A stretch of DNA of 64,000 nt from CAYUET01 sp964443875 (GTDB lineage Bacteria > Auribacterota > JAFGBW01), in assembly GCA_964443875.1 (NCBI GenBank), contig CAYUET010000013.1, positions 15,627 to 79,626 on the forward strand. Direction: 5' to 3'. The notes below the pieces were generated by a model. The model did not search any database, was not told the origin of the DNA, and was given only the letters and a program-made list of their open reading frames with translations. Position numbers and translations under genes: made by a program. Below, in pieces: positions 54,191 to 62,572 of the stretch; within the stretch, counting starts at the first letter, position 1; every line of letters starts with the position of its first letter.

Positions 54191-55784
54191 CTGTTTTCAC
54201 CCTGTATACCTTATAATCTATTTCCGGAAACAGATTATCTTTTGCTTCTATTTCATTTAAAAGGGTTTCATCCGGATGCCCAAATAAAAAATCTTCATAA
54301 AGTCTGGTAAAGCGGGCGATATGGTTTCTGAATCGCTTTTTGGCATATTCCACCATCGTCCCGGTTCGCATGATAAAAGCCCAGTCCGAGGACTGAGCAA
54401 GAAGGAGCTCCCTTGCCGCCTGGTTGAGAATCCTTACCTGCAGAGGAGCCGGATCCGCATACCGGTTAGCCATTTCCACCATACGGAATGCGGCCTGGTG
54501 CAGATGCTTGTAAATCCAGTCGTTGGAAGGATTCAGCCAGAATTCATGATAGCCCTTGTCTCCCCAGCTTGACTGGGTCAGCTGAAGCGTCTGATGAATG
54601 GGATTTTCCTCCAAGTATTCACTGGGAGTCACCATTTTAAAAGTATTTTGATCTTGGGCAAAGGCTCTTCTGAAAAGAAAGTTGAGCCATTCAGGTCCCT
54701 CATACCACCAATGACCGAATAATTCAGCGTCATAGGTGGACACAATCAAAGGTTTTTTCTTCATTTCCCTGTATAAGGAACGGATATGGGATATTCTTCC
54801 GGAAATAAAATGATCCGCATGGGCTTCCGCCTTTTGAAAGGCAACCTCCGGCTCATAGATCATCTTCTGGTGAGTCGAGCGGTCCGTGATGCGGTAGTAT
54901 TTCATTCCCGTATTCTTTCTAATCCCGTCTGAATTGATATAGGGTTTTATATATTCATACTCCAGCTCAAACCCGATATCCCTGTAAAATTCCCTGTAAT
55001 AGCCGTCCCCCGGATACCCCATTTCACGGCTCCAGACCATTTTGGAGGTTTCAATATCCCGGGCAAAGGCAAAAGTTCCGTTTTGAGTCCGGACAGGAGC
55101 AAAATTCCCAAAGGTAGGCCGTGGATTACCATAAATCAGGGTATGGGCGTCAGTAAAAAAATAAATCAGACCGGCATCGGCGAGTACCTTCTCCAACCCT
55201 TCAAAATAGCCGCACTCAGGCACCCAGATTCCTTTGGGTTTTCTGCCAAAATAGCGTTCATAATCCTCAACAGCAACAGCAATCTGGGCCTTGACCGACT
55301 CCGGACAGATATTTAAGAGGGGGAGATAACCGTGCGTTGCTCCGCAGGTGATGATTTCCAGATTTCCCTTGTCCTGAAAATATTTAAAAGCCTGAATGAT
55401 GTCGGACTGATATTCTTCTATAAAAATTTTCTGAATATCCATAAAACGCTGATAATACATCCGGGCAATGAGATTAATCTCTTCCTGAAAACGGGTTCTT
55501 TCCATTTCCTTCTGAGCAAGGTCAATGAGCTTCTCCAAATGGCGCCTGTAGCGCTCCTGAAGCAGGGGATCCGCCATCATGGCCAGAAGAGGCGGAGTCA
55601 GAGACATGGTGATTCTGAAAGGAATCTGATCCTTTTCAAGAGTTTTAAATACCCGGATCAGAGGGATATACGTCTCGGTAAGGGCCTCATAAAACCAGTC
55701 TTCTTCAAGAAAAGAATCGTATTCAGGATGCCTTACAAAAGGCAGATGAGCATGTAAAACAAGAGTAAAATAACCCTGTTCCAA
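54180..55784 (-). CDS. GH57-family 1,4-alpha-glucan branching enzyme (with DUF1957 C-terminus)
   Basis: A 534-residue protein. It starts GYFTLVLHAHLPFVRHPEYD, the GH57 opening with its metal/substrate His residues. The nucleophile Glu is in GIWVPECGYFEG (about residue 190) and the acid Asp in STYDAELFGHWWYEGP (about 349). The C-terminal third (about 420-530) is the helical DUF1957 domain found in the AmyC/TK1436 branch. Such enzymes form alpha-1,6 branches in glycogen. DUF4912-type proteins accompany this gene in several phyla, and here one lies two bases upstream. Confidence 0.9.
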   Translation of the reverse strand: MEQGYFTLVLHAHLPFVRHPEYDSFLEEDWFYEALTETYIPLIRVFKTLEKDQIPFRITMSLTPPLLAMMADPLLQERYRRHLEKLIDLAQKEMERTRFQEEINLIARMYYQRFMDIQKIFIEEYQSDIIQAFKYFQDKGNLEIITCGATHGYLPLLNICPESVKAQIAVAVEDYERYFGRKPKGIWVPECGYFEGLEKVLADAGLIYFFTDAHTLIYGNPRPTFGNFAPVRTQNGTFAFARDIETSKMVWSREMGYPGDGYYREFYRDIGFELEYEYIKPYINSDGIRKNTGMKYYRITDRSTHQKMIYEPEVAFQKAEAHADHFISGRISHIRSLYREMKKKPLIVSTYDAELFGHWWYEGPEWLNFLFRRAFAQDQNTFKMVTPSEYLEENPIHQTLQLTQSSWGDKGYHEFWLNPSNDWIYKHLHQAAFRMVEMANRYADPAPLQVRILNQAARELLLAQSSDWAFIMRTGTMVEYAKKRFRNHIARFTRLYEDFLFGHPDETLLNEIEAKDNLFPEIDYKVYRVKTDES

Positions 55785-55786
55785 AA

Positions 55787-57733
55787 TTATCTGTAATCCC
55801 TCGAATGCGAGGAACTCACATGGATAAAATCGGATTCAGAGGAATCATCCCTTAAAAGCTTAACCGGAATATTCATCGTTCCTTCCTGCATTAAAAACCG
55901 TGCTGAAAAAGAACCGTCAGAACCGGCTTTTTTGGGAACCCCGCCGACAAGCAGCATGGATCCGGGTTCCGCTTTTCCGTATACAATCACCTCAGAATTC
56001 ACAGATAAACCTGACTCGGCTTTGGAAGGCATAACTCCGAAAGAGGAGGAGGACAGGGAACCCGAGGAAAGAGAATTGGAGGAAATAGCGGCAGAAGATA
56101 AAAACTCCTCCGGAACGGGAAGCGCCCATGAAGAAAGCTGAAAGGAAGACATTTCACCGGAACTTAACGCCATCGACGAAAGAACTCCTGAGGATAAAAC
56201 CCCGGACGATAACCAGGAAGAGGTTTCCATGGAAGACAAAAGAGAGGACGTCAATCCCCAGGATGAAAGTAATCCTGAGGCCAGTGTTTCAAGACTCAAC
56301 ACTCCTACCTGGGCGGAAGACAAAATAGAAGAGGTCATTGTCTGGGAAGACAAACCGGTCAGAGCACCGAGTAAACCGGAAGATAAGCTGAAAGAGGACA
56401 AAAGTCCTGAGCTTAATGCGCCAGACAGGGTTTCTGAAGTAAGGACCTGACTTGATAAACTATAAGAGGAAAGCTGCTGAGAGGATAAAGCCAGCGTCGT
56501 AATCCCCAAAACCTGTGAAGATAAAGTTTCAGAAGATAAAACCGAAGAGGTCAGGGACTGGGAAGATAAAACCAGAGAAGAAAGCACTCCGGAGGATAAT
56601 ACCCCTGAAGATAATATTGCTGACGAAAGAACGGAAGAGGTCAGTGTCTCTGAAGACAGGGTCTTGCCTAGCGCCTGTGACGAAAATTCTTTTGAGGAAA
56701 TCTGCCCGGAAGAAAGAGCCTGAGAGGATAATACCCCTGAAAAAGCGGCTTCTTCATTCTTTATGGCCTGGGAAGACATTGAATGTGAAGACATGGACTG
56801 TTCTGTTCCAAGATTAAAAACCGTCTGATAATTCTCCTGATTGATCCATGAATTATCGATGGTCTGGGAAACCTGGCTGCTCGGCATATCCACGGTATTG
56901 GACTTGGCAACAGGAAGATACTCCCCTGTTTCGGTTGTAAAACCGATTTCACAGGAAAACTTTTTTCCGGTTTCCGGAACATTCACATAATACGAGGTTG
57001 CACCAAATAAGGGGTGAATCTCCTGAACCAGAGTGGGCTGCGCATTATTGGAAGAATCCAGCACTCTTAAGGTAAACTTTGCTTTTCCAAAATCAATAGT
57101 GGGATTGGCGTTTTTAAGAGTTTCCATATCCTTGGGAACAATGGTCCAGTAGGTGAACATCCACCGGGGATCCCTGGCCATGCTGATGACTCCGCTTTTC
57201 TCATAATAATCAGGAAAATGAAAATCATCTTCTTTAAAAGATACGGCATTTACGGGAGCTGAAATATTTTCATGATGATTGATCGTGGCTGGCTTTTCTT
57301 CAAAAATTTCAGTTTTCAAAGCACCCTCCTCCGGCTGTAAAGGCTTTAAATCCTTCTTGATTAAGTTAGATTTGACGGCTTTCTTGGGAGCTGACGTTTT
57401 CTTTACCGCAGCAATAACCTTTTTAATCACTTTCTGAACCGCGGAAGTTTTTTTCAAAGTGGAAACAACCTTCTTTTTCACAGGAGAAGATTTTTTCACC
57501 GCAGTGGATTTCTTAACTGCCTTCCTGGTTACTGATTTGACTGCTTTTTTAACCGTTTTTTTAGAGGCAGAGGCTTTACCTTTTACCTTTACGGATTCTA
57601 TTTTTTTCGTTTGCCTGGAAAGAAGATCCAGAAGCTGGCTTTTTGTAAGTGTTTTCGCCTGGACAATTTTCTTGCGTATGGCGAGATCACGCAATTCTGA
57701 AAGAGACATAGTCTGTATTTTTTTTATTGTCAT
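55787..57733 (-). CDS. DUF4912 protein with Lys-rich linker and a long Ser-Ser-x-x-Leu repeat domain
   Basis: A 648-residue protein. Order: a Rho-N/SAP-like start (residues 1-42, SLSELRDLAIRKKIVQAKTL), a Lys-rich histone-H1-like stretch (about 48-125, KKAVKS- and VKKS-type repeats), DUF4912 (about 165-290, RDPRWMFTYWTIVP), then about 40 five-residue repeats of consensus S-S-x-x-L (about 311-567), and an Ig-like end (EVIVYGKAEPGSMLLVGG near 578-595). DUF4912 with an Ig-like tail next to GH57 is a known arrangement; the repeat block inserted between them is not one I know. No signal peptide is present, so it is cytoplasmic. The stop is two bases before the GH57 start. Confidence 0.8.
   Translation of the reverse strand: MTIKKIQTMSLSELRDLAIRKKIVQAKTLTKSQLLDLLSRQTKKIESVKVKGKASASKKTVKKAVKSVTRKAVKKSTAVKKSSPVKKKVVSTLKKTSAVQKVIKKVIAAVKKTSAPKKAVKSNLIKKDLKPLQPEEGALKTEIFEEKPATINHHENISAPVNAVSFKEDDFHFPDYYEKSGVISMARDPRWMFTYWTIVPKDMETLKNANPTIDFGKAKFTLRVLDSSNNAQPTLVQEIHPLFGATSYYVNVPETGKKFSCEIGFTTETGEYLPVAKSNTVDMPSSQVSQTIDNSWINQENYQTVFNLGTEQSMSSHSMSSQAIKNEEAAFSGVLSSQALSSGQISSKEFSSQALGKTLSSETLTSSVLSSAILSSGVLSSGVLSSLVLSSQSLTSSVLSSETLSSQVLGITTLALSSQQLSSYSLSSQVLTSETLSGALSSGLLSSFSLSSGLLGALTGLSSQTMTSSILSSAQVGVLSLETLASGLLSSWGLTSSLLSSMETSSWLSSGVLSSGVLSSMALSSGEMSSFQLSSWALPVPEEFLSSAAISSNSLSSGSLSSSSFGVMPSKAESGLSVNSEVIVYGKAEPGSMLLVGGVPKKAGSDGSFSARFLMQEGTMNIPVKLLRDDSSESDFIHVSSSHSRDYR
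56030..56800 (-). repeat. DNA coding for about 40 tandem SSxxL pentapeptides
   Basis: In translation the block runs SSHSM, SSQAI, then with few breaks units such as SSGVL, SSLVL, SSQSL, TSSVL, SSETL, SSQVL, SSGLL, SSFSL. Units of exact 15 bases recur but codons vary, so the repeat is conserved at protein level more than DNA level. Small irregularities (GKTL, ALSSQQL, GALTGL, GVLSLETL, WALPVPEEFL) interrupt the period. Confidence 0.9.
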
Positions 57734-57809
57734 GGAACTTTGCTTTTTAGTAATTTTGATGTTATAGGGATGACGCTATCAATTCAAAGATAAGGTGTAA
57801 AGTTTAAAT

Positions 57810-58772
57810 TTAAGAGATGGAACGTATTACAAAACAGTTCCTGATATCGCTTCCTTCATTCCATTCTTTTTTGGCTTTATACCAGAAACGTCCTTTACGC
57901 TGCTTATTCCATCCGGCGGCATAAACGCCCTTTTTTTCAGTAAAAAGAGTATAAATGGCAAGACCTTCCTTTAATTCATGGGCATTCCAATAACCTTCGG
58001 AATTCTCCCATAAAATCTTGTTTTCAATACCGGCGCCGGCAAGATAAATCACTCCGCTGGAATCCACCGCAGAGGCATAAATGGCTGTAGAAAACTTTAA
58101 ATTATCCCCCATAGCCCAGGCATCGCCCTGGAAGAACCAGAGCCCACCGGTATTATCCGACTTTTTGCCGGCAGCATACACGACATCTTTGGCAATGCAA
58201 AGCGTATTGATTTCGCGGGCATTGACCAAATCCTGGCCCCTGTTCCACTGCGCATCATTATAAATCCATACTTTACCTACTGAGGAGGAAATTCCCCCTG
58301 TAAAAATTTTTCCACTGGAGTCTACCACAATGGCCGATAAAACAGAACAATTCACCAGGGCCCCCATGGATTCCCATTCTCTGTCCGGGGATTTTTTCCA
58401 GACCCCTCCCCCAAGATAATAATGAGCCCCGGCTGCATAAAGAGTTCCGTCAACACCGAGCGTCAGGGCATAAACCGTTCTGCATTGAGGAAGAAGCTCC
58501 GTAGTAATCTCACCGGTCTCTAAATTTTTGATCCAGACGGTTCCGTTATTGTTAAGCGTTCCGCCTAAAAAGACCTTATCTTTTTTTTCCGGAGAAAAAC
58601 AGGCAAACACTTCCGCCCTGTCGCTGATGACCGACTGATCCCCGATCTTCCCTTTATTGGCTGTCCACAAACTGGCATCAATCGAATGTCCTCTTCCCGC
58701 CATAAAAACTTCAGCCCCGAGCTGGACAACGAGACCTAAACTTAATACTGTCAATAACCGAAACACTTTCAT
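57810..58772 (-). CDS. Secreted beta-propeller-like repeat protein, function unknown
   Basis: A 320-residue protein with a signal peptide (MKVFRLLTVLSLGLVVQLGA). The mature part has about six to seven repeats of 40-45 residues, each with a Y-A-A-G or GG strand and a W: LYAAGAHYYLGGGVWKKSP, KIFTGGISSSVGKVWIYND, VVYAAGKKSDNTGGLWFFQG, VIYLAGAGIENKILWENSEG and GVYAAGWNKQRKGRFWYKAK. This suggests a beta-propeller made of 'label, value' type blades. No enzyme motif was seen. It lies 11 bases from argS and 76 bases before the DUF4912 gene on the same strand. Confidence 0.7.
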   Translation of the reverse strand: MKVFRLLTVLSLGLVVQLGAEVFMAGRGHSIDASLWTANKGKIGDQSVISDRAEVFACFSPEKKDKVFLGGTLNNNGTVWIKNLETGEITTELLPQCRTVYALTLGVDGTLYAAGAHYYLGGGVWKKSPDREWESMGALVNCSVLSAIVVDSSGKIFTGGISSSVGKVWIYNDAQWNRGQDLVNAREINTLCIAKDVVYAAGKKSDNTGGLWFFQGDAWAMGDNLKFSTAIYASAVDSSGVIYLAGAGIENKILWENSEGYWNAHELKEGLAIYTLFTEKKGVYAAGWNKQRKGRFWYKAKKEWNEGSDIRNCFVIRSIS

Positions 58773-58783
58773 GTTCTATTCTC

Positions 58784-60460
58784 CTACATTCTTTCAGGGG
58801 CATGGATACCCAGCAATTGTAAACCATTTTCAATAACCTGTTTAAAACACCGGCAAACCATGAGTTTTAAAAGCGTGCCCGGCTTATCTTCTGTAATAAT
58901 CTTATTTCCGCCGGAATAGTAGCTTTGAAACAAACCGGCGATCTGTTCGAGATAGGTCGATACCCTCTGAGGGTCCTGGTTTGCAGCCGCATCAGCCACA
59001 ACATCCGGGAATCGGCATAAAACAGTAACCAGCTTTTTTTCGGCATCTCCCAGATACCGGAGATCAAAGGGAATGTTCTCTTCAGCATAGGACGCATCCT
59101 TTTCCTGAGCCTTGTTCAAAATACTTGAAATCCGGGCAAAGGCATACTGCACATAAAACACAGGGTTATCCGGCGACTGTTTTTTCGCAAGCTCCAGATC
59201 AAAATCCAGGTGAGTATCGGTTTTCCGGTTGGTGAGGAAATACCGGGCGGCATCCGCCCCCACCTCATCCAGCAGTTCACGCAGGGTGATGTAGGTGGCT
59301 TTCCGGGTCGACATCCGGAGCTGGACCCCGCCTTTGTAAAGCGTAGTCAGCTGAAGGATAATCACCTTAAGCTTGTCTTTGCTGTATCCCAAAGCTTCAA
59401 CAGCAGACTGAAGCCTTCCAATATAACCATGATGGTCAGGGCCTAAAATATCGATTAAAAGATCATAGCCTCTCTGTAATTTATTCTGATGATAAGGGAT
59501 ATCCGAAGCCAGATAAGTCTGTTCCCCGTTTGATTTGACAAGGACGCGGTCTTTGTCGTCTGAAAAACGGGTGGAGGCGAACCATAAGGCGCCTTCCTTT
59601 TCATAAGCAAGGGACTTGGACCTGAAAAGATCCAGACACTCCTGAATCTTATTGTTGAGCGCCAGCGATTTTTCACTGAAATAGGTTTCAAAAGAAACCC
59701 TGAAATCAGACAGATCCTTTTTAATATCCGCAAGAATGGTATTGGCCGCCTCATCACGGAAGGCTTCTGCCCCCTCGTCTTCTGAACTGGATAAATATTT
59801 ATCCCCGTATTTTTCTTTCATGGTCAGTGCAATTTCCCGTACATATTCCCCTTGGTAGCAATCTTCAGGAAAAACAACCGTTTTTCCGAAAGCCTCCAGA
59901 TACCGCAGAAAAACAGATTTTCCAAGAATAGTGATCTGCACGCCTTTATCATTGAGATAGTATTCGCGCTCGGCCCTGGCCCCGCAGAAATTATAGATCC
60001 GGTAAAGCACATCCCCCACAACAGCCTGCCTGGCATGGGCTATGGTAAGAGGCCCTGTGGGATTGGCACTGACAAATTCAATCAATACTGTTTTCCCGTT
60101 CTGGCTCCTGTTTGAGCCGTATTGCCCGGCACACTCTTTGATCTGAAGCATGATTTCCCTATAAAAGGAATCAGAATAATACAGATTGATAAAACCGGGT
60201 CCGGCAATCTGAATGTCCCTGAATTTTGAATTCAGTAAGGAATCGTCTTTAATCCGTGCAAGAATCTCCTCCGCAAGCTTCCGGGGAGGCATTTTAAAAA
60301 TTTTGGACAGTTTTAAAGCAATATTCAAGCTCAGATCTCCGAAACTCCAGTTTTCCGGATAAAGAATTTCGAGAGTCGAAGGTGTTAAATCACAGGGCTT
60401 CCAGGAGTTTAAAACCGAGCAGAGCTGAATACGGATCTCTTCAAGTACGGGAGTTTTCAT
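58784..60460 (-). CDS. argS: Arginyl-tRNA synthetase
   Basis: About 558 residues from ATG 60460, chosen because it overlaps the rsfS stop as ATGA; a longer frame to 60496 would sit inside rsfS. The class I signature is SANPTGPLTIAHARQAVVGD (HIGH replaced by TIAH, as in some ArgRS). The KMSKS equivalent is in LRMSTRKATYITL and the family C-terminal anticodon domain starts near 430 (VFYVQYAFARISSIL). It charges tRNA-Arg. The next gene starts 11 bases on. Confidence 0.96.
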   Translation of the reverse strand: MKTPVLEEIRIQLCSVLNSWKPCDLTPSTLEILYPENWSFGDLSLNIALKLSKIFKMPPRKLAEEILARIKDDSLLNSKFRDIQIAGPGFINLYYSDSFYREIMLQIKECAGQYGSNRSQNGKTVLIEFVSANPTGPLTIAHARQAVVGDVLYRIYNFCGARAEREYYLNDKGVQITILGKSVFLRYLEAFGKTVVFPEDCYQGEYVREIALTMKEKYGDKYLSSSEDEGAEAFRDEAANTILADIKKDLSDFRVSFETYFSEKSLALNNKIQECLDLFRSKSLAYEKEGALWFASTRFSDDKDRVLVKSNGEQTYLASDIPYHQNKLQRGYDLLIDILGPDHHGYIGRLQSAVEALGYSKDKLKVIILQLTTLYKGGVQLRMSTRKATYITLRELLDEVGADAARYFLTNRKTDTHLDFDLELAKKQSPDNPVFYVQYAFARISSILNKAQEKDASYAEENIPFDLRYLGDAEKKLVTVLCRFPDVVADAAANQDPQRVSTYLEQIAGLFQSYYSGGNKIITEDKPGTLLKLMVCRCFKQVIENGLQLLGIHAPERM

Positions 60461-60948
60461 CTGTTTTTCAAAGGAATGATCTTTCCTTCCTTCCATAACT
60501 CTTCCAGGTTATAAAGCCCCCGGGTGTTTTCATGAAACACATGCACCATCACATCTCCGTAATCGATAACGACCCAGAGCGAACGGTATTCTCCGTCGAT
60601 GTGAAAAGGCTTCATCCCGCATTCTTCAAAAATCTTTTTATCTATTTCCGTCACCACGGCTTTGATGTGGCGTTCATTTTTGCAGCTCATGAGCAGAAAA
60701 TAATCAGTAATGCTTGAAAGTTCTTTCACCTCTAGGGCACGAAAATCAAAAGCTGATTTTTCATCCGCAATCTTAGTAATCGCATTCAGGAGATCGGATG
60801 CCCGGAGCTCGGTTACTTTTTTCTTCCGGCTCTCTTTTACTTTTACTGCTTTTTTATCTATTTTTACTTTTGAGACCTTGGGTAAAGCCTTTGGGAGCGT
60901 TGTTTTCTTGACCGCTTTTACTGTTTTTTTCGTTTTGGGTGTTTTCAT
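60457..60948 (-). CDS. rsfS: Ribosome silencing factor RsfS with a Lys-rich N-terminal tail
   Basis: About 163 residues from ATG 60948, which has TTAGGAAGG upstream. The last 110 residues are the RsfS/YbeB fold: DFRALEVKELSSITDYFLLM, RHIKAVVTEIDKKIFEE, GEYRSLWVVIDYGDVMVHVF and ending YNLEELWKEGKIIPL. RsfS binds ribosomal protein uL14 and stops subunit joining in starvation. The first 45 residues (KKTVKAVKKTTLPKALPK, VSKVKIDKKAVKVKESRKKK) are extra and Lys-rich. Its stop overlaps the argS start by four bases. Confidence 0.93.
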   Translation of the reverse strand: MKTPKTKKTVKAVKKTTLPKALPKVSKVKIDKKAVKVKESRKKKVTELRASDLLNAITKIADEKSAFDFRALEVKELSSITDYFLLMSCKNERHIKAVVTEIDKKIFEECGMKPFHIDGEYRSLWVVIDYGDVMVHVFHENTRGLYNLEELWKEGKIIPLKNR

Positions 60949-61243
60949 AACCTTCCTAATTAGAGGATTCAATTTGAAATTTAACTAGCACAATAGGCTG
61001 TCTTTGAAAAGAGAAAAAGATATTTTCCGACAAAAGATTCCCGGGCCTTTTTCGAAACTTTAATTCTAGATAAAAAAGTCCAAAAATCCATAATATAATA
61101 TATAAATTTATTTTAAATACTTATAAAGTCAGACCTCTCAGAACTGTATTAATCAACAAATAATTGGAATAAAATCAGAAATTCTAAATCATATGCATAA
61201 AACATAAGGTGAGAAAAATTTATATTTTTTATCATTTTTATTA
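60949..61243. other. AT-rich intergenic region between divergent rsfS and pilZ
   Basis: About 295 very AT-rich bases before the pilZ promoter. It should contain the operon promoter for the long rsfS run. I cannot place that promoter confidently. Confidence 0.5.
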
Positions 61244-61273
61244 TTGACAATATTTACAATAATTGGATATTTT
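61244..61273 (+). promoter_or_regulatory. Sigma-70-type promoter for pilZ
   Basis: TTGACA at 61244-61249 is a perfect -35. Eighteen bases later TATTTT (61268-61273) serves as -10. Transcription would start near 61280, just before the hairpin at 61284. Confidence 0.6.
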
Positions 61274-61283
61274 ATTCTGAATA

Positions 61284-61319
61284 GTGGTTATGAACTTCGA
61301 GGGGGGAGTTCATAGCCAC
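61284..61319 (+). promoter_or_regulatory. 13-bp stem with G-rich loop at the predicted 5' end of the pilZ mRNA
   Basis: GTGGTTATGAACT (61284-61296) pairs with AGTTCATAGCCAC (61307-61319), thirteen pairs with one T-G wobble, around the loop TCGAGGGGGG. A T5 run follows at 61323-61327. It lies between the promoter and ATG 61347. It could be an attenuator, an mRNA stabiliser or a protein/RNA target. Confidence 0.75.
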
Positions 61320-61346
61320 GACTTTTTAATCAATAAAGGGGGTTTT

Positions 61347-61688
61347 ATGATTAATCTGAGAGATGACGAAAGAGTCAAAGTTGCGCCTGTCTTAAGGTAT
61401 TGGACCAAAGACAGAAACATGATGATTTCTCAGGCAAACAACATCAGCGAAAAAGGCATTTCATTCAATACCGGCAAAGAATATTCCAAAGGGACACCTG
61501 TCTACATTCAAATGCGCTCCCCTTTCAAACTGGAAGAAGCCATTACCTTTAAGGCGAAAATCGTCCATCAGGAAAAAGATTGCGATTCTCAATTATTCAG
61601 AACCGGTGCGGAAATTGTTGATTTTCATGACGAAGACTCAATTAAACTGTCGGACTATGTCGACTTCATGAAAACACTGAAAAATTAA
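61347..61688 (+). CDS. PilZ domain protein (c-di-GMP receptor type)
   Basis: About 113 residues from ATG 61347 with AAGGGGG seven to twelve bases upstream; a start at 61284 would place the hairpin inside the coding region. RDDER gives the RxxxR motif (Arg5 and Arg9) and NISEKG gives (D/N)xSxxG, both needed for c-di-GMP binding. No other domain is present, so it would be a one-domain receptor. The next block is a transposon. Confidence 0.85.
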   Translation: MINLRDDERVKVAPVLRYWTKDRNMMISQANNISEKGISFNTGKEYSKGTPVYIQMRSPFKLEEAITFKAKIVHQEKDCDSQLFRTGAEIVDFHDEDSIKLSDYVDFMKTLKN

Positions 61689-61888
61689 TATTGTTTTCTC
61701 CTGGGGACTGTTCCTGAATCATGTTATTAAGGGAAGTGCTGCTTCTGCGTGAGGCGTAATCGTAGGTGTTACAGGCCGGGCTGGTGTGGTAGGAAATAGC
61801 GCCGTTGTGCCCAATTACAATTGTAGCGCAGTGATCTGAAGACGGTATCAATCTGGCAAAATAATCATCAAATCGGAGTTGAATTCCC
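61689..61888. other. Intergenic region with minus-strand open frames, possible gene remnant or transposon left end
   Basis: The 200 bases between pilZ and the transposon gene look different in composition from the flanks (more GC). On the minus strand one open frame covers 61666-61851 (TTG start, 61 residues) and another about 61850-62024. Neither has a recognised domain. The transposon's left end probably lies in or near this stretch, but no inverted repeat can be matched because the right end is outside the window. Confidence 0.35.
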
Positions 61889-62572
61889 GTGCCGTCTTCC
61901 CATTTTTTATCCGTGCCGTCCCCTCGCCAGTTTTTTTCTTTATTTTTAAATAAATCAACGCATAGTGTTCCGTTTTTTCTACCACGAAATCAATGGAGTC
62001 GCCGTGCGTTGAAAAGTTTAAGGTTTTTTATCAAAATCTCTGATCATGAGCATTATAAAAATACTGGCCTTTTAAAATCATTTCCATGCCCTGCTTGTAA
62101 ATACCCTGGTAATCTCATCTGGAATGGCCTGCGTTACGGAGGTCCGGAAAAATCAAATTTCAATCCAGCCGTTCGCGGATACAGGGTGTTCTGCTCAAAC
62201 CGATATAATAACAAAGGCTGCGGTCACAGCTATACTGTCTATCTCTCTTGTTTCCTCCATGGATTGATTTTCCGCGCCCAGACCCTCTGGCTATTTTTAA
62301 AAACCGTACTACAAAATATTTCTCTCCAACTGATTCCCATAAAAAAGAAGCTTCCTTTTTCGCCATCTACCGCATTCCGATTATGGAAACGATTCCTACT
62401 GAACTTGTCCCATATCCGTTCTTTTCTCATCAAAATTACTTCCCCTCCTGCGTCCAGAGAAATTCGTCCTGAAATGCAGACCATTGCCCACATTCAAACC
62501 GCCTTTCCAAATTCCGTTTGCCCGATCACTGATTTTCAGTCCCATTTTCAGGAAAATATTTTAGAAAAATAA
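61889..62572 (+). CDS. Transposon-borne zinc-ribbon protein
   Basis: The open frame runs from GTG 61889 (227 residues), but the true start may be nearer 62010, because family-like sequence begins at about residue 50. A zinc ribbon CPACKYPGNLIWNG is followed by RVFCSNRYNNKGCGHSYT (CxxC and CSNR...C). The rest is helical. Similar zinc-ribbon proteins occur beside DDE transposases in Planctomycetes- and Verrucomicrobia-like phyla, and the role may be DNA binding at the ends. The transposase follows 170 bases downstream. Confidence 0.65.
   Translation: MPSSHFLSVPSPRQFFSLFLNKSTHSVPFFLPRNQWSRRALKSLRFFIKISDHEHYKNTGLLKSFPCPACKYPGNLIWNGLRYGGPEKSNFNPAVRGYRVFCSNRYNNKGCGHSYTVYLSCFLHGLIFRAQTLWLFLKTVLQNISLQLIPIKKKLPFSPSTAFRLWKRFLLNLSHIRSFLIKITSPPASREIRPEMQTIAHIQTAFPNSVCPITDFQSHFQENILEK

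Noticed and set aside
56030..56800. CRISPR array
   Set aside because: The periodic DNA is 15 bases long, coding and without spacers. It encodes the Ser-Ser-x-x-Leu repeats.
56128..56817. Plus-strand charged frames (EDK-rich) opposite the Ser-Leu repeats
   Set aside because: They mirror the repeat period of the minus-strand gene and have unnatural composition.
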